Source: an uncultured Pelagibacteraceae bacterium (lineage in GTDB: Bacteria; Pseudomonadota; Alphaproteobacteria; Pelagibacterales; Pelagibacteraceae). From it: DNA of 64,000 bases. The notes under the pieces are model-generated. The model saw only the letters and a program-made list of their open reading frames with translations, was not told the DNA's origin and made no database searches. Of the stretch, positions 19,535-28,858 are shown piece after piece. Position 1 is the stretch's first letter, and every line of letters begins with the position of its first letter. Location of the stretch: assembly GCA_902558435.1 (NCBI GenBank), contig CACEDU010000004.1, positions 60,228 to 124,227 of the forward strand, written 5' to 3'. The translations under genes and the position numbers were made by a program.

Positions 19535-20180
19535 TACAGAAACAACTGGATTGTCAGTAAGAGATGGCCATCGAATTGTTGAAATAGGATGCGTGGAATT
19601 AGATAATTTAATACCTACAAAAAATATATTTCATGTTTATTTAAATCCTGAGCGAAAAGTATCAGAAAAAGCTTTCGAGGTTCATGGATATACTGATGAA
19701 TTTTTATCAACTAAGCAAAAATTTGCTGAAATTGCTGATATTTTTATTGAATTTATCAAAGATAAAAAAATAATTATACATAATGCCGAGTTTGATATTG
19801 GACATTTAAATAATGAATTATCTCTAATTGGTAAGCCAAAAATAAATAATTCAAATGTTATTGATACATTGGAGCTAGCTAGAAATAAATTTCCAGGGTC
19901 AGGTATTAGTTTAGATGCATTATGTAAAAGATTTAGAATTGACAATTCAAGAAGAGAAAAACATACAGCTTTAATTGATTGTGATCTACTTTCTAAAGTT
20001 TACATAAATTTAATTGATCAAAAAGAACCTAAATTTAATCTAACAGAAGAAAATCCTGAAAAGATGACTTTGAATAGTGATAATAAAGAATATTTTAAAA
20101 AGATTATATTACCAACTGAAAAAGAATTATCTGAACATAATAAATTCTTAAAAAAAGATTTAAAAAAAAATTTTTTTTAA
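19515..20180 (+). CDS. dnaQ: DNA polymerase III epsilon subunit (3'-5' exonuclease)
   Basis: 221 aa. The DEDDh exonuclease motifs are visible: ExoI VLDTETTGL, ExoII HNAEFDIGHLNNEL, and ExoIII HTALIDCDLL. The epsilon subunit proofreads for the replicative polymerase. Its start overlaps coaE by 20 bases. The gene ends in a run of A then T (A9T8) shared with the convergent secB end. aroE-coaE-dnaQ-secB is a conserved origin-side order in alphaproteobacteria. Confidence 0.95.
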   Translation: MKEIVLDTETTGLSVRDGHRIVEIGCVELDNLIPTKNIFHVYLNPERKVSEKAFEVHGYTDEFLSTKQKFAEIADIFIEFIKDKKIIIHNAEFDIGHLNNELSLIGKPKINNSNVIDTLELARNKFPGSGISLDALCKRFRIDNSRREKHTALIDCDLLSKVYINLIDQKEPKFNLTEENPEKMTLNSDNKEYFKKIILPTEKELSEHNKFLKKDLKKNFF

Positions 20181-20599
20181 TTCATTTTATCTTTATATAA
20201 TTTTTCAAAATCTATTTTTGCTCCAAATTTTAAATCAGGTAATCCAGAATTTCTTAAAATAGTTAAAAATTTTTCCTCAAGTTCAGGATATATTTTCATT
20301 TGAAGATCACACAAAACTATTTTTTCTAGTTCAGTTTTTCTTATATGTACATCTAATATATCAATTGCTGTAGCATACTTAATTTGAAAAAAACCTCTTT
20401 CTTTTTTAATATTTGGATTTTCATAAGTTAGTGTTGTTAAAACTTCAATCATTTTTCTTTTTAGAGGTTTTGATTTGATATCTACTTTCATTTTGTACTC
20501 TGGAATAGTGTTTCTTATCGATATTAAAGTTTCTGGACTTGGTATTTCAACTGATAAATCTTGAATGTAGCTTACAATAATTTTATATTTATTTTCCAT
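20177..20599 (-). CDS. secB: Protein-export chaperone SecB
   Basis: 140 aa with the SecB layout: YIQDLSVEIPSPETL at the N terminus, then beta strands and DFEKLY at the end. SecB keeps preproteins unfolded and hands them to SecA. The usual acidic C-terminal tail with SecA contact is short. It overlaps fxsA by 11 bases and convergent dnaQ by 4. Confidence 0.92.
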   Translation of the reverse strand: MENKYKIIVSYIQDLSVEIPSPETLISIRNTIPEYKMKVDIKSKPLKRKMIEVLTTLTYENPNIKKERGFFQIKYATAIDILDVHIRKTELEKIVLCDLQMKIYPELEEKFLTILRNSGLPDLKFGAKIDFEKLYKDKMN

Positions 20600-21011
20600 C
20601 TTTATCCTCTATGTCTTCATATTCGCCTTCAATATAATTCTTTTCTCTCTTATTTGTATTTTGCGAGTAATTTTTTGAGTATCTTTTAAGAATAAGCTTT
20701 CTTGTGATTGGAAAGATTAGTAGAATTCCCACTATGTCAGTAGCAAATCCTGGTAAAATTAAAAGCAAAGCTGCAAATGCTATAGCAGCACCTGATACAA
20801 TTTCGTAAAGAGGAAGTTCGTTTTTAACTAACTGAGACATGCCCGAACGTAAAGTATTAAAACCCTCAAATTTTGCATACCAAATACCGACAACTGCAGT
20901 AATTAATATAAGTAAAATAGTGTTTAACGCTCCTATTTGAGCACCAATTTTAATGAATAAGTAGATTTCGATAAGAGGTATCCCTAAAATAAGAATTATT
21001 GCTGTGTTCAT
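20589..21011 (-). CDS. fxsA: FxsA-family membrane protein
   Basis: 140 aa with hydrophobic segments at about residues 3-22, 26-44 and 70-92, and the family segment LILPGFATDIVGILLIFP. FxsA proteins are small cytoplasmic-membrane proteins of poorly known role, first seen as suppressors of F-plasmid exclusion of phage T7. The C terminus is charged (KREKNYIEGEYEDIEDKD). It is upstream of and overlaps secB. Confidence 0.9.
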   Translation of the reverse strand: MNTAIILILGIPLIEIYLFIKIGAQIGALNTILLILITAVVGIWYAKFEGFNTLRSGMSQLVKNELPLYEIVSGAAIAFAALLLILPGFATDIVGILLIFPITRKLILKRYSKNYSQNTNKREKNYIEGEYEDIEDKDGK

Positions 21012-21069
21012 TTGTCTATAGTGTAAATTGCAGGTTGAAATTAATCAACATAGTAAATATTATTAGTAT

Positions 21070-21660
21070 ATGAGCTATAGCTTTGAGTACATCGATATAA
21101 TACTTTTGGCAATGATTGCAGGATTTATTTTCCTAAGATTAAGAGGAATTTTGGGAAAAAAAACCGGATTTGAGGAGAATATTAATTCCAGTTTTCCCCA
21201 CGAGGAGGTTGAAGAAACAAAAAATTCTCCAATTTTAAATGCTGAGACATTTGACGACGCAGCAAAAAAAGACTTCTTAAATGGTGCAAAGATTGCTTAT
21301 GAAAGTATTATTACTAATTTTTCTAAAGGGGATTTAAAATCAATAAAAAATCTTTTAGCAAAAGATGTCTATGATCAATTTGATGAAGCAATCAAAGACA
21401 AAAAGGCAAGAAATGTTACCTCTGAAACTACATTTATAGGGATCAATTCCGCAGAAATAAAAGAGCACAGCCAAAATAAAAATATGCTTGAAGTGAGCGT
21501 TGAATTTGTAAGTGAAATTATTTCTTGTATTAAAGATAAAGACAATAAGGTTGTTTCTGGTGATGCTCAAAAAGTTAAAAAAGTACTAGACACTTGGAAA
21601 TTTACAAAGGAAAGTACTTCAAAAAACCCTAATTGGCTAATAGTAGATACTCAGGCTTAG
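21070..21660 (+). CDS. Tim44-like (TimA) domain protein
   Basis: 196 aa with one N-terminal membrane segment (IDIILLAMIAGFIFLRLRGILG), a charged linker, then a Tim44-like/NTF2-like domain containing FLNGAKIAYESIITNFSKGD and WKFTKES...NWLIVDTQA. Alphaproteobacterial Tim44-like proteins are membrane-anchored relatives of mitochondrial Tim44, probably involved in envelope protein handling. It is next to fxsA-secB, as in other alphaproteobacteria, which fits a protein-export neighbourhood. The Smr gene follows without a gap. Confidence 0.9.
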   Translation: MSYSFEYIDIILLAMIAGFIFLRLRGILGKKTGFEENINSSFPHEEVEETKNSPILNAETFDDAAKKDFLNGAKIAYESIITNFSKGDLKSIKNLLAKDVYDQFDEAIKDKKARNVTSETTFIGINSAEIKEHSQNKNMLEVSVEFVSEIISCIKDKDNKVVSGDAQKVKKVLDTWKFTKESTSKNPNWLIVDTQA

Positions 21661-22077
21661 TTGATTAAAAAAATATCATACAAAGATAAACAAGACTGGC
21701 AAAATTTTTTAAATAGTTCTGAGAAATTAGAAAATAAAGATAACATAAATAATAAAACTCCCAAAAAATACTCCGAAAAAACCATTGATTTACATGGTTA
21801 TACTTTAGATCAAGCCAACAAAAAAATGACCTCTTACATCGAAGAATGCTATGAAAAAGGAATTAACAAAATTAATGTTATTACTGGAAAAGGGTTGAGA
21901 TCTAAAAATTTAAATGATCCATACCAATCAAACAATTTGAGTATATTAAAATTCTCAGTACCGAATTTTATTAAAAGTAATAATCATTTAATGAATAAAA
22001 TTATTAGTATTGATTTTGAGGCTGTTGAAAATCCATCATTAGGAAATTTTGATATCTTTTTAAGAAGAAAAAAGTAA
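21661..22077 (+). CDS. Smr-domain protein
   Basis: 138 aa. The C-terminal Smr domain carries TIDLHGYTLDQA and INVITGKGLRSK, the two signature blocks. The domain is linked to nuclease or nucleic-acid-binding activity. The start is a TTG placed directly after the TAG of the Tim44-like gene, so translation is likely coupled. It converges with hslU at only 3 bases. The biological role is unknown. Confidence 0.88.
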   Translation: MIKKISYKDKQDWQNFLNSSEKLENKDNINNKTPKKYSEKTIDLHGYTLDQANKKMTSYIEECYEKGINKINVITGKGLRSKNLNDPYQSNNLSILKFSVPNFIKSNNHLMNKIISIDFEAVENPSLGNFDIFLRRKK

Positions 22078-22080
22078 ATG

Positions 22081-23451
22081 TTATAAGATAAATTTTGATA
22101 GATCGGCGTCTTTAACCAGCTCACCGATATTTTTCTTAATATATTCCGAGTCTATACTGATTTTTTCTCCAGCTCTGTCTGTTGCTGTAAAACTTATTTC
22201 ATCTAGAACTCTTTCTATAATAGTATGAAGTCTTCTAGCACCTATATTTTCAACAGTTGTGTTAACCTCACTTGCAATTGTTGCGATGGTATCAATTCCA
22301 TCTTCAGTAAATTCTAAATCAACATTTTCTGTTTTTAGTAGAGCTTTGTATTGTTTAATCAAACTATTGTCTGGTTCTTTTAAAATTCGTTTAAAATCCT
22401 CACTATTTAACGCATCTAGCTCAACTCTGATTGGTAGTCTTCCTTGAAGTTCAGGTAAAAGGTCAGATGGTTTTGCTAGTTGGAAAGCTCCTGAGGCTAT
22501 AAATAATATATGATCTGTTTTAATGGGACCGTATTTAGTACTTACAGTTGTTCCTTCAATTAAAGGAAGTAAATCTCTTTGAACTCCTTCTCTTGAAACG
22601 TCTCCACCAACTCTATCAGTTCTCGCTGAAATTTTATCTATTTCATCTAAAAATACGATACCATTATTTTCAGTCGTATTTTTAGCTGATTTAATAATTT
22701 TATCTTGTTCAATTAATTTATCAGCTTCTTCATTTAGCAGTATTTCATGAGACTCTTTAACAGACATTTTTTTCTTTTTAGGCTTTTGTCCCATAGATTT
22801 ACCTAGCATATCTGAAATATTAATCATTCCAACATTAGCTCCAGGCATCCCAGGAATTTCAAACGACGGCATTCCACCACCACTTTCAGTAACAGCTATT
22901 TCAATTTCATTATCGTCTAAATCACCATCTCTCAATCTTTTTCTAAAACTTTCCCTTGTTGCAACACTTGCTTTATTTCCAACAATAGCATCAAGAACTC
23001 TATCCTCTGCTAACTTTTGTGCTTTTGCGTGAACTTCTTTTCTTTTCTTTACTTTTTCCATTGCGATAGCAATTTCTAAAAGATCTCTAATTATTTGTTC
23101 AACATCTCTTCCTACGTAACCTACTTCAGTAAATCTTGTAGCTTCAACTTTTACAAATGGTGCTTCAGCTAATTTTGACAATCTTCTAGATATTTCTGTT
23201 TTACCAACACCTGTTGGTCCCATCATTAAAATATTTTTTGGAAGAACTTCATCTTTCATGTCACCTTCTAAAGCTTGTCTTCTCCATCTATTTCTTAAAG
23301 CAATTGCAACAGCTCTTTTTGCATTGTTTTGACCAACTACAAATCTATCCAATTCTGAAACTATTTCTCTTGGAGATAATGAGTTTTGGATGTTATTTTT
23401 TTCTTTTTTTACTTTAGTGTTTGGTAGAGTTGTAACGTTTGATTTTTCCAT
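22081..23451 (-). CDS. hslU: HslUV protease ATPase subunit HslU
   Basis: 456 aa AAA+ unfoldase. [33 protein letters not shown] is the typical start; Walker A is GPTGVGKTE, pore loop GYVGRD, Walker [10 protein letters not shown], and the C terminus DLSKFIL docks into HslV. The I domain between residues about 140 and 260 is present. It unfolds substrates for HslV. It lies 1 base downstream of hslV. Confidence 0.98.
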   Translation of the reverse strand: MEKSNVTTLPNTKVKKEKNNIQNSLSPREIVSELDRFVVGQNNAKRAVAIALRNRWRRQALEGDMKDEVLPKNILMMGPTGVGKTEISRRLSKLAEAPFVKVEATRFTEVGYVGRDVEQIIRDLLEIAIAMEKVKKRKEVHAKAQKLAEDRVLDAIVGNKASVATRESFRKRLRDGDLDDNEIEIAVTESGGGMPSFEIPGMPGANVGMINISDMLGKSMGQKPKKKKMSVKESHEILLNEEADKLIEQDKIIKSAKNTTENNGIVFLDEIDKISARTDRVGGDVSREGVQRDLLPLIEGTTVSTKYGPIKTDHILFIASGAFQLAKPSDLLPELQGRLPIRVELDALNSEDFKRILKEPDNSLIKQYKALLKTENVDLEFTEDGIDTIATIASEVNTTVENIGARRLHTIIERVLDEISFTATDRAGEKISIDSEYIKKNIGELVKDADLSKFIL

Positions 23452-23452
23452 A

Positions 23453-23968
23453 TTAAATTTTCTCGATGTTTAAATTGTCATTTGTGAAAACACATATTTC
23501 AGATGCAACTTTAATTGCTTTTTTTGCAACTTCCTCAGCTGATAAATCTGTATCCATCAATACTTTTGCTGAAGCTAGTGCATAATTTCCACCAGAACCT
23601 ATTCCAATTACATCCCCCTCAGGCTCTAAAACATCACCAGTTCCCGAGATTATAAAACTATTTTCCTTATCACCAACAGCCATTAAGGCTTCTAATCTTC
23701 TTAAATATTTATCAGTTCGCCAATCTTTTGCTAATTCAACAGCTGCTCTTGCTAAATTTCCAGCATGTTTTTCTAACTTAGACTCTAATCTTTCAAATAA
23801 TGTTAAGGCATCTGCTGTAGAACCAGCAAATCCTGCGATCACATTTCTTTTCTCAATCTTACGAACTTTGTTTGCAGTTTTCTTAATAACTGTATTTCCC
23901 ATACTAACTTGGCCGTCACCAGCAACTACTACTTCATTGTTTTTTCTTACTAATACTATTGTTGTCAT
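23453..23968 (-). CDS. hslV: HslUV protease proteolytic subunit HslV
   Basis: 171 aa. After removal of Met1, the catalytic N-terminal Thr lies in [23 protein letters not shown] and [12 protein letters not shown] follow. It is the threonine protease partner of HslU in the cytosol. The start is fixed by the need for Thr2. It is the first gene of the hslVU pair, divergent from hisB with about 90 bases between. Confidence 0.98.
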   Translation of the reverse strand: MTTIVLVRKNNEVVVAGDGQVSMGNTVIKKTANKVRKIEKRNVIAGFAGSTADALTLFERLESKLEKHAGNLARAAVELAKDWRTDKYLRRLEALMAVGDKENSFIISGTGDVLEPEGDVIGIGSGGNYALASAKVLMDTDLSAEEVAKKAIKVASEICVFTNDNLNIEKI

Positions 23969-24059
23969 GGGATATAGATGGATACTAAATCTAATAGTTC
24001 AAGACCAAGGCTAGAATTATTGCCATAATTGAATAATAGATATATACCTTTTTTAGATT

Positions 24060-24650
24060 ATGAAACGTAAAGCCAAAATAAGTAGAAAAACAAAAGAGAC
24101 CAACATCAGTGTTGATTTAAATATTGACGGTAAGGGTAAGTACAAAGTTGACACAGGCATAGGATTTTTAGATCACATGCTTGAGCAATTATCAAAACAC
24201 TCTTCTATGGATATGAACATTAAAGCTAAAGGTGATACGCATATAGATCTTCACCACACAACTGAAGATACAGGAATTGCAATTGGTGAATGTTTAAAAA
24301 AAGCATCTAAGAAATTTGTTGGTATTAAAAGATATGCTCACGCCATGATACCAATGGATGAAACATTAACTAGAGTTGCAATCGATGTTTCAAATAGACC
24401 TTATTTAATTTGGAAAGTAAAATTGAAAGTAGAAAAATTAGGTGAGATGGACACGGAACTATTTAAAGAATGGTTCCAAGCTTTTTCACAAGCTGCAGGA
24501 ATTACTTTGCACATTGAAAACATTTATGGCGATAACAGCCACCACATAATTGAATCTTGCTTTAAAGGATTAGCAAGATCATTACGTGCTGCTTTAGAAA
24601 TGGATCCAAGAAATAAAACTACAATACCTTCTACAAAAGGTTCTTTATAA
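24060..24650 (+). CDS. hisB: Imidazoleglycerol-phosphate dehydratase
   Basis: 196 aa monofunctional enzyme. The repeated metal-binding motifs [29 protein letters not shown] and [17 protein letters not shown] are intact. It dehydrates IGP to imidazole-acetol phosphate. It heads a long rightward operon that holds most of the later histidine genes. Confidence 0.97.
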   Translation: MKRKAKISRKTKETNISVDLNIDGKGKYKVDTGIGFLDHMLEQLSKHSSMDMNIKAKGDTHIDLHHTTEDTGIAIGECLKKASKKFVGIKRYAHAMIPMDETLTRVAIDVSNRPYLIWKVKLKVEKLGEMDTELFKEWFQAFSQAAGITLHIENIYGDNSHHIIESCFKGLARSLRAALEMDPRNKTTIPSTKGSL

Positions 24651-24655
24651 ATTTA

Positions 24656-25282
24656 ATGAATGTCACAATTGTTGACTACAATTCAGGTAACATAAGTTCT
24701 GTAATTAATTCGTTTAAGGAAGTTGCAAAAGATAAAGTAAATATTGAAGTAACATCTGATCTTGAAACAATAAAAACTAGCGATAAAGTTGTATTACCTG
24801 GACAAGGATCTTTTAAGAGCTGTATTGATGGTCTCAATAGTATTAACGGCTTGATAGATACTCTTAATGAATTTGCATTAGAAAGTAAAAAACCACTTCT
24901 TGGAATTTGTGTTGGACTTCAAATGTTTGCAAATATTGGAAATGAAGAAGTTGAGACTAAAGGATTAGGTTGGATTTCTGGTAAAGTTTCTAAAATTGAT
25001 AACCAAGGCGGTAAATTTAAGCTTCCACACATTGGTTGGAATGAAATTAATATTAAGAAAGAAAGTAAGATTTTTAAAGGCATAGAAAATAATTCTCACA
25101 TGTACTTCGTTCACAGTTATGAATTTGTACCTGAGGATAAATCTGTAATTTCAGCAACAACTGATTACTCATCTAATGTTGTTTGTGCTGTTGAAAATGA
25201 AAACATATTTGGTACCCAATTTCACCCTGAAAAGAGCGATAAAATAGGGTTAAAAATAATAAGTAACTTTATGAATATCTAA
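24656..25282 (+). CDS. hisH: Imidazole glycerol phosphate synthase, glutaminase subunit HisH
   Basis: 208 aa class I glutamine amidotransferase. The catalytic Cys is in PLLGICVGLQMF, and the His-Glu pair in FGTQFHPEKSD. It supplies ammonia to HisF. It follows hisB by 5 bases. Only 4 bases separate it from an unexpected polysaccharide-lyase-like gene. Confidence 0.97.
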   Translation: MNVTIVDYNSGNISSVINSFKEVAKDKVNIEVTSDLETIKTSDKVVLPGQGSFKSCIDGLNSINGLIDTLNEFALESKKPLLGICVGLQMFANIGNEEVETKGLGWISGKVSKIDNQGGKFKLPHIGWNEINIKKESKIFKGIENNSHMYFVHSYEFVPEDKSVISATTDYSSNVVCAVENENIFGTQFHPEKSDKIGLKIISNFMNI

Positions 25283-25286
25283 AATA

Positions 25287-26171
25287 ATGAAAATTCTTAT
25301 TTACGTAATTTCAATTTTATTATCTTTTACAAATTTTAGTAATGCAGATGTCGAAAACATTTTAAAAGAAATTAAAAAAAATAAAGATTTAGTAATGGGT
25401 TTTAAAAATGTCAAATTTCTTGATGGTTCAATTAAAAATAATTGGGAAATTAATAATAGTGATATTCTTAAAAGTGAAAAAAAAACTAGAAAACACGTAT
25501 TAAAAATTGTTAACAAGGCTGACGATTATCCAGTGAGACTAGGAAAGCAATCATTAAGATTTGAGGTAAGACATGGTAATGGTTGGGGTTGGGACAAAAA
25601 AAATGATAGAGAGAGAGTAGAACTTAAAATTTGTTGTATAAATAAAAAAATAACTTGGACTGCATGGTCGATATATTTACCAAAAGATTACAATGTAGTC
25701 TTTCCAATTAGAACTATGTTAGGTCAATTTCATAATGATGGTGACAACCCACCAGCTTTTACTTTTGAAAATCAAGGAGTTCTTATTCCAGGAGGTTATT
25801 GGTTAGAGGTTGATAGTTATGTTGGGGGAAACAATAATAATCCTAAACTACTAATTGATCAGAAAGATATGTTAGGTAAATGGACAGATGTTCTGGTAAA
25901 TGCAAAATGGACAAATAAAAAAGATGGTTTTTTTAAAGTTTGGGTAAATGGGAAACTAAAAGCTCAACACACGGGCATGACACAAGAAAAAATAGACGAT
26001 ATGCTTTTTCACATAGGTATATATAGATCTTTTCTTTCCAAGACACCTGGTCCAGATCCTACTCAAGTTGCATATTATGATGAAGTTAGACACGGAAATA
26101 AATGTAAAAAACTTAAACTTAAGGAATTAGGATACTCTTGTAATGATATAGAAAGTCAGACTTTTAAATGA
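25287..26171 (+). CDS. Secreted heparin-lyase-I-like protein (polysaccharide lyase fold)
   Basis: 294 aa with a signal peptide (ILIYVISILLSFTNFSNA, cleavage before DVEN). The body fits the jelly-roll heparin lyase I-like family (PF14099 type): RFEVRHGNGWGWDKKNDRERVELK, TAWSIYLPKDY, GQFHNDGDNPP, WTDVLVNAKWTN, FKVWVNGKL, and DEVRHG near the end. Four Cys (LKICC and two near the C terminus) could form disulfides in the periplasm. The substrate is not known. The gene is embedded in the his operon and overlaps hisA by 4 bases, so it is probably co-translated. Fold assignment is good; lyase activity is unproven. Confidence 0.72.
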   Translation: MKILIYVISILLSFTNFSNADVENILKEIKKNKDLVMGFKNVKFLDGSIKNNWEINNSDILKSEKKTRKHVLKIVNKADDYPVRLGKQSLRFEVRHGNGWGWDKKNDRERVELKICCINKKITWTAWSIYLPKDYNVVFPIRTMLGQFHNDGDNPPAFTFENQGVLIPGGYWLEVDSYVGGNNNNPKLLIDQKDMLGKWTDVLVNAKWTNKKDGFFKVWVNGKLKAQHTGMTQEKIDDMLFHIGIYRSFLSKTPGPDPTQVAYYDEVRHGNKCKKLKLKELGYSCNDIESQTFK

Positions 26172-26893
26172 AAATATTTCCAGCAATAGACATTAAGGAC
26201 AAGAAGTGCGTGAGGTTAGTTAAAGGAGACTTTGATAATAAAACTGAATATGAAATGTCGCCAGTTGAACAAGCTGGTAAATATAAAGACCATGGTTTTA
26301 AAAACTTGCACATAGTTGACCTTGATGGAGCATTAACAGGAGATACTGTAAATATTGATATTATTGAGGAAATTGTTGGAAAATTTGATCTTAAAATTGA
26401 AATAGGTGGTGGTGTGAGAAACTTTGAGAGTATTCAAAAATATACTGATGCTGGAGTAGAGAAAGTAATTTTAGGAAGCGCTGCAATAAAAGATAAAAAT
26501 TTTTTAAAAGAGGCTTGCCAAAAATTTCCAGACAAGATTGCTTTAGGTCTAGATGCTAAAGATGGATATTTATCTGTATCTGGGTGGAAGGAAAATTCTA
26601 ACTTTAAGACTTTAGATTTCTTACAAGATATAAATGATTATGGAGCTAGCAGATTAATTTATACAGATATTAATAGAGATGGCATGAAGTTAAGTCCAAA
26701 TTTTGATGAAACAGAAAAAGTTGCTAATAATTCAAATTGTCCAGTAATTATATCTGGAGGTGTTTCATCAATAGATGATATTAAAAAGGCTAAAGAATTA
26801 GGAAATAAAAATATTGAAGGGATTATAGTTGGTAAAGCTATATATGATGGTGATATTAAATTAGATGAACTTGCAAAAGAAATAGATGCTTAA
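26168..26893 (+). CDS. hisA: ProFAR isomerase HisA
   Basis: 241 aa TIM barrel. [18 protein letters not shown] carries the catalytic Asp; [10 protein letters not shown] and [11 protein letters not shown] are phosphate-binding loops. It isomerises ProFAR to PRFAR. It overlaps the lyase-like gene and hisF by a few bases. Confidence 0.97.
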   Translation: MKIFPAIDIKDKKCVRLVKGDFDNKTEYEMSPVEQAGKYKDHGFKNLHIVDLDGALTGDTVNIDIIEEIVGKFDLKIEIGGGVRNFESIQKYTDAGVEKVILGSAAIKDKNFLKEACQKFPDKIALGLDAKDGYLSVSGWKENSNFKTLDFLQDINDYGASRLIYTDINRDGMKLSPNFDETEKVANNSNCPVIISGGVSSIDDIKKAKELGNKNIEGIIVGKAIYDGDIKLDELAKEIDA

Positions 26894-27641
26894 AAATAGA
26901 ATTATACCTTGCTTAGATGTTAAAAATGGAAGAGTCGTAAAAGGAATAAATTTTGTAGATTTACAAGACGCAGGTGACCCAGTGGAGCAAGCAAAAATTT
27001 ATAGTGATGGTGGAGCTGATGAAATTTGTTTTTTAGACATAACTGCTTCAAATGAAAATAGAGATACTATTTACGAAGTAGTTAAAGATACTTCGAAAAA
27101 ATGTTTTGTACCTTTAACAGTTGGAGGTGGAGTAAGAAGTGTAGAAGATATTAGTAAACTTTTAAACTGCGGAGCTGACAAAGTTTCAATTAATACCGCT
27201 GCTGTTCAAAACGCAGATGTAGTAGTTCAAAGCTCAAAAAAATTTGGTTCTCAATGTATTGTTGTTGCGATTGATGCTAAGAAAAATGGAGAAAAATGGG
27301 AAGTTTTTACTCATGGGGGTCGAAACAATACTGGAATTGATGCATTAGAATTTGCAAAAAAGATGGAAGATAGTGGAGCAGGTGAGTTATTGGTTACTTC
27401 AATGGATAGAGATGGAACTCAGGTTGGCTATGACATTGATCTGATGTCAAAAATATCATCTATGGTAAATATACCTACAATAGCATCAGGTGGGGTTGGG
27501 GATCTTGATCATTTAGTTGATGGCATCAAATTAGGCAATGCTAGCGCGGTTTTAGCAGCATCCATATTTCACTACGGTAAATATTCTGTGAAAGAAGCTA
27601 AAGAATATCTGGACTCAAAAGGTATACCTGTTAGGATTTGA
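26886..27641 (+). CDS. hisF: Imidazole glycerol phosphate synthase, cyclase subunit HisF
   Basis: 251 aa TIM barrel with [28 protein letters not shown] and [12 protein letters not shown]. It uses ammonia from HisH to cyclise PRFAR into IGP and AICAR. It overlaps hisA by 8 bases. AICAR made here feeds PurH, which is also in this window at 41-42.5 kb. Confidence 0.98.
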   Translation: MLKNRIIPCLDVKNGRVVKGINFVDLQDAGDPVEQAKIYSDGGADEICFLDITASNENRDTIYEVVKDTSKKCFVPLTVGGGVRSVEDISKLLNCGADKVSINTAAVQNADVVVQSSKKFGSQCIVVAIDAKKNGEKWEVFTHGGRNNTGIDALEFAKKMEDSGAGELLVTSMDRDGTQVGYDIDLMSKISSMVNIPTIASGGVGDLDHLVDGIKLGNASAVLAASIFHYGKYSVKEAKEYLDSKGIPVRI

Positions 27642-27642
27642 G

Positions 27643-27915
27643 ATGCTAAATACCCTAGAAAGTCTATTTAAACTTGCAAGAGAAAGAAAATCTTCACCAG
27701 TTGAAGGTTCTTATACCAATAAACTTTTGAGTGATAAATCTTTGAGCAAAGCAAAAGTGCTAGAAGAGATAAATGAACTAGTAGAGGCAATTGAAGAAGA
27801 CTCAAATAAAATTCATGAAGCAGCTGATGTATTTTACCATTTAATAATGTACCTTGAGGCAAATAATATAAAAATTGAAGATGTAATGAGCGAATTAGAT
27901 AAAAGAAAAAAATGA
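27643..27915 (+). CDS. hisE: Phosphoribosyl-ATP pyrophosphohydrolase
   Basis: 90 aa, a monofunctional HisE. The MazG-like helical motif is KVLEEINELVEAIEE followed by HEAADVFYHLIMYL, holding the metal-binding acids. It removes pyrophosphate from PR-ATP. hisI, hisG, hisD and hisC are not in this window. It overlaps the malyl-CoA lyase gene by 4 bases. Confidence 0.95.
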   Translation: MLNTLESLFKLARERKSSPVEGSYTNKLLSDKSLSKAKVLEEINELVEAIEEDSNKIHEAADVFYHLIMYLEANNIKIEDVMSELDKRKK

Positions 27916-28850
27916 GCCATAAATTTTATAAACCTGCAAGATCAAGATTACAAAGAAGTGAATTAGCTGTTCCAGGCTCTTCACCAAAAATGTTTGAGAA
28001 AGCTTTAAGTTCACCAGCTGATTACGTTTTTCTAGATTTAGAGGATGCAGTTTCTCCCAATGATAAAATTTCTGCTAGAGCAAATGTTATTAAAGCGTTA
28101 AATGAAATGAATTGGAGAGGTAGTGGCAAAACTATTTCTGTGAGAATAAATAGTTTAGATACACATTATATGTACTCTGATTTGATCGAAATAGTTGAAC
28201 AAGCTGGAGAAAATGTAGATACAATTTTAGTTCCAAAAGCTGGTACTGCGAGCGATGTTTATATGGTTGATTGTTTATTAACTCAGATTGAAACAAACAA
28301 AAAATTAAAAAATAAAATTGGAATTGAATGTTTAATTGAAACTGCATTAGGGATGTCAAATATAAAAGAAATCGCAACTTCTAGTGAAAGACTTGAGGCA
28401 TTGCATTTTGGTGTTGCAGATTATGCAGCAAGTTTAAGAGCAAGAACAACTGTCATAGGTGGTCTTAACGAAAACTATCCTGGAGATCAATGGCACCATG
28501 GATTATCAGAATTAGTAATGACATGTAGAGCTTATGGACTTAGAGCGATTGATGGACCATTTGGAGATTTTAATGATCCAGATGCCTATACTGCTGCTGC
28601 TAAAAGAGGAGCTGCAATTGGTATTGAGGGTAAATGGGCCATCCATCCATCTCAAATTGAGCTTGCAAATAAAGTATACTCTCCTCCTGAGGCAGAGGTT
28701 ACTAAGGCTAAAAGGATCCTAGAAGAACTAGAAAAGGCTGCAAATGAAGGAAAAGGAGCTGCTCAGCTTGATGGACGGATGATTGATGCTGCATCAGCAC
28801 GAATGGCTGAAAATATTGTAAACATCGATAAGTTAATCCATAATAAATAA
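27912..28850 (+). CDS. mcl: L-malyl-CoA / beta-methylmalyl-CoA lyase (HpcH/HpaI, CitE-like)
   Basis: 312 aa. RSELAVPGSSPKMFEKA, DYVFLDLEDAVSPNDK and KWAIHPSQIELAN are typical of CoA ester lyases. EALHFGVADYAASLRARTT and DQWHHGLSELVM match the malyl-CoA lyase branch rather than citrate lyase beta. It cleaves malyl-CoA to acetyl-CoA and glyoxylate, reversibly. The two genes downstream encode malate-CoA ligase, so together they convert malate plus CoA and ATP to acetyl-CoA and glyoxylate. The start overlaps hisE, so this carbon module is fused onto the his operon. Confidence 0.88.
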   Translation: MSHKFYKPARSRLQRSELAVPGSSPKMFEKALSSPADYVFLDLEDAVSPNDKISARANVIKALNEMNWRGSGKTISVRINSLDTHYMYSDLIEIVEQAGENVDTILVPKAGTASDVYMVDCLLTQIETNKKLKNKIGIECLIETALGMSNIKEIATSSERLEALHFGVADYAASLRARTTVIGGLNENYPGDQWHHGLSELVMTCRAYGLRAIDGPFGDFNDPDAYTAAAKRGAAIGIEGKWAIHPSQIELANKVYSPPEAEVTKAKRILEELEKAANEGKGAAQLDGRMIDAASARMAENIVNIDKLIHNK

Positions 28851-28858
28851 ATAAAATT

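Noticed and set aside
20162-20178. A9T8 tract at the dnaQ/secB junction as a bidirectional terminator
   Set aside because: No stable G/C stem; similar A and T runs are common throughout the window.
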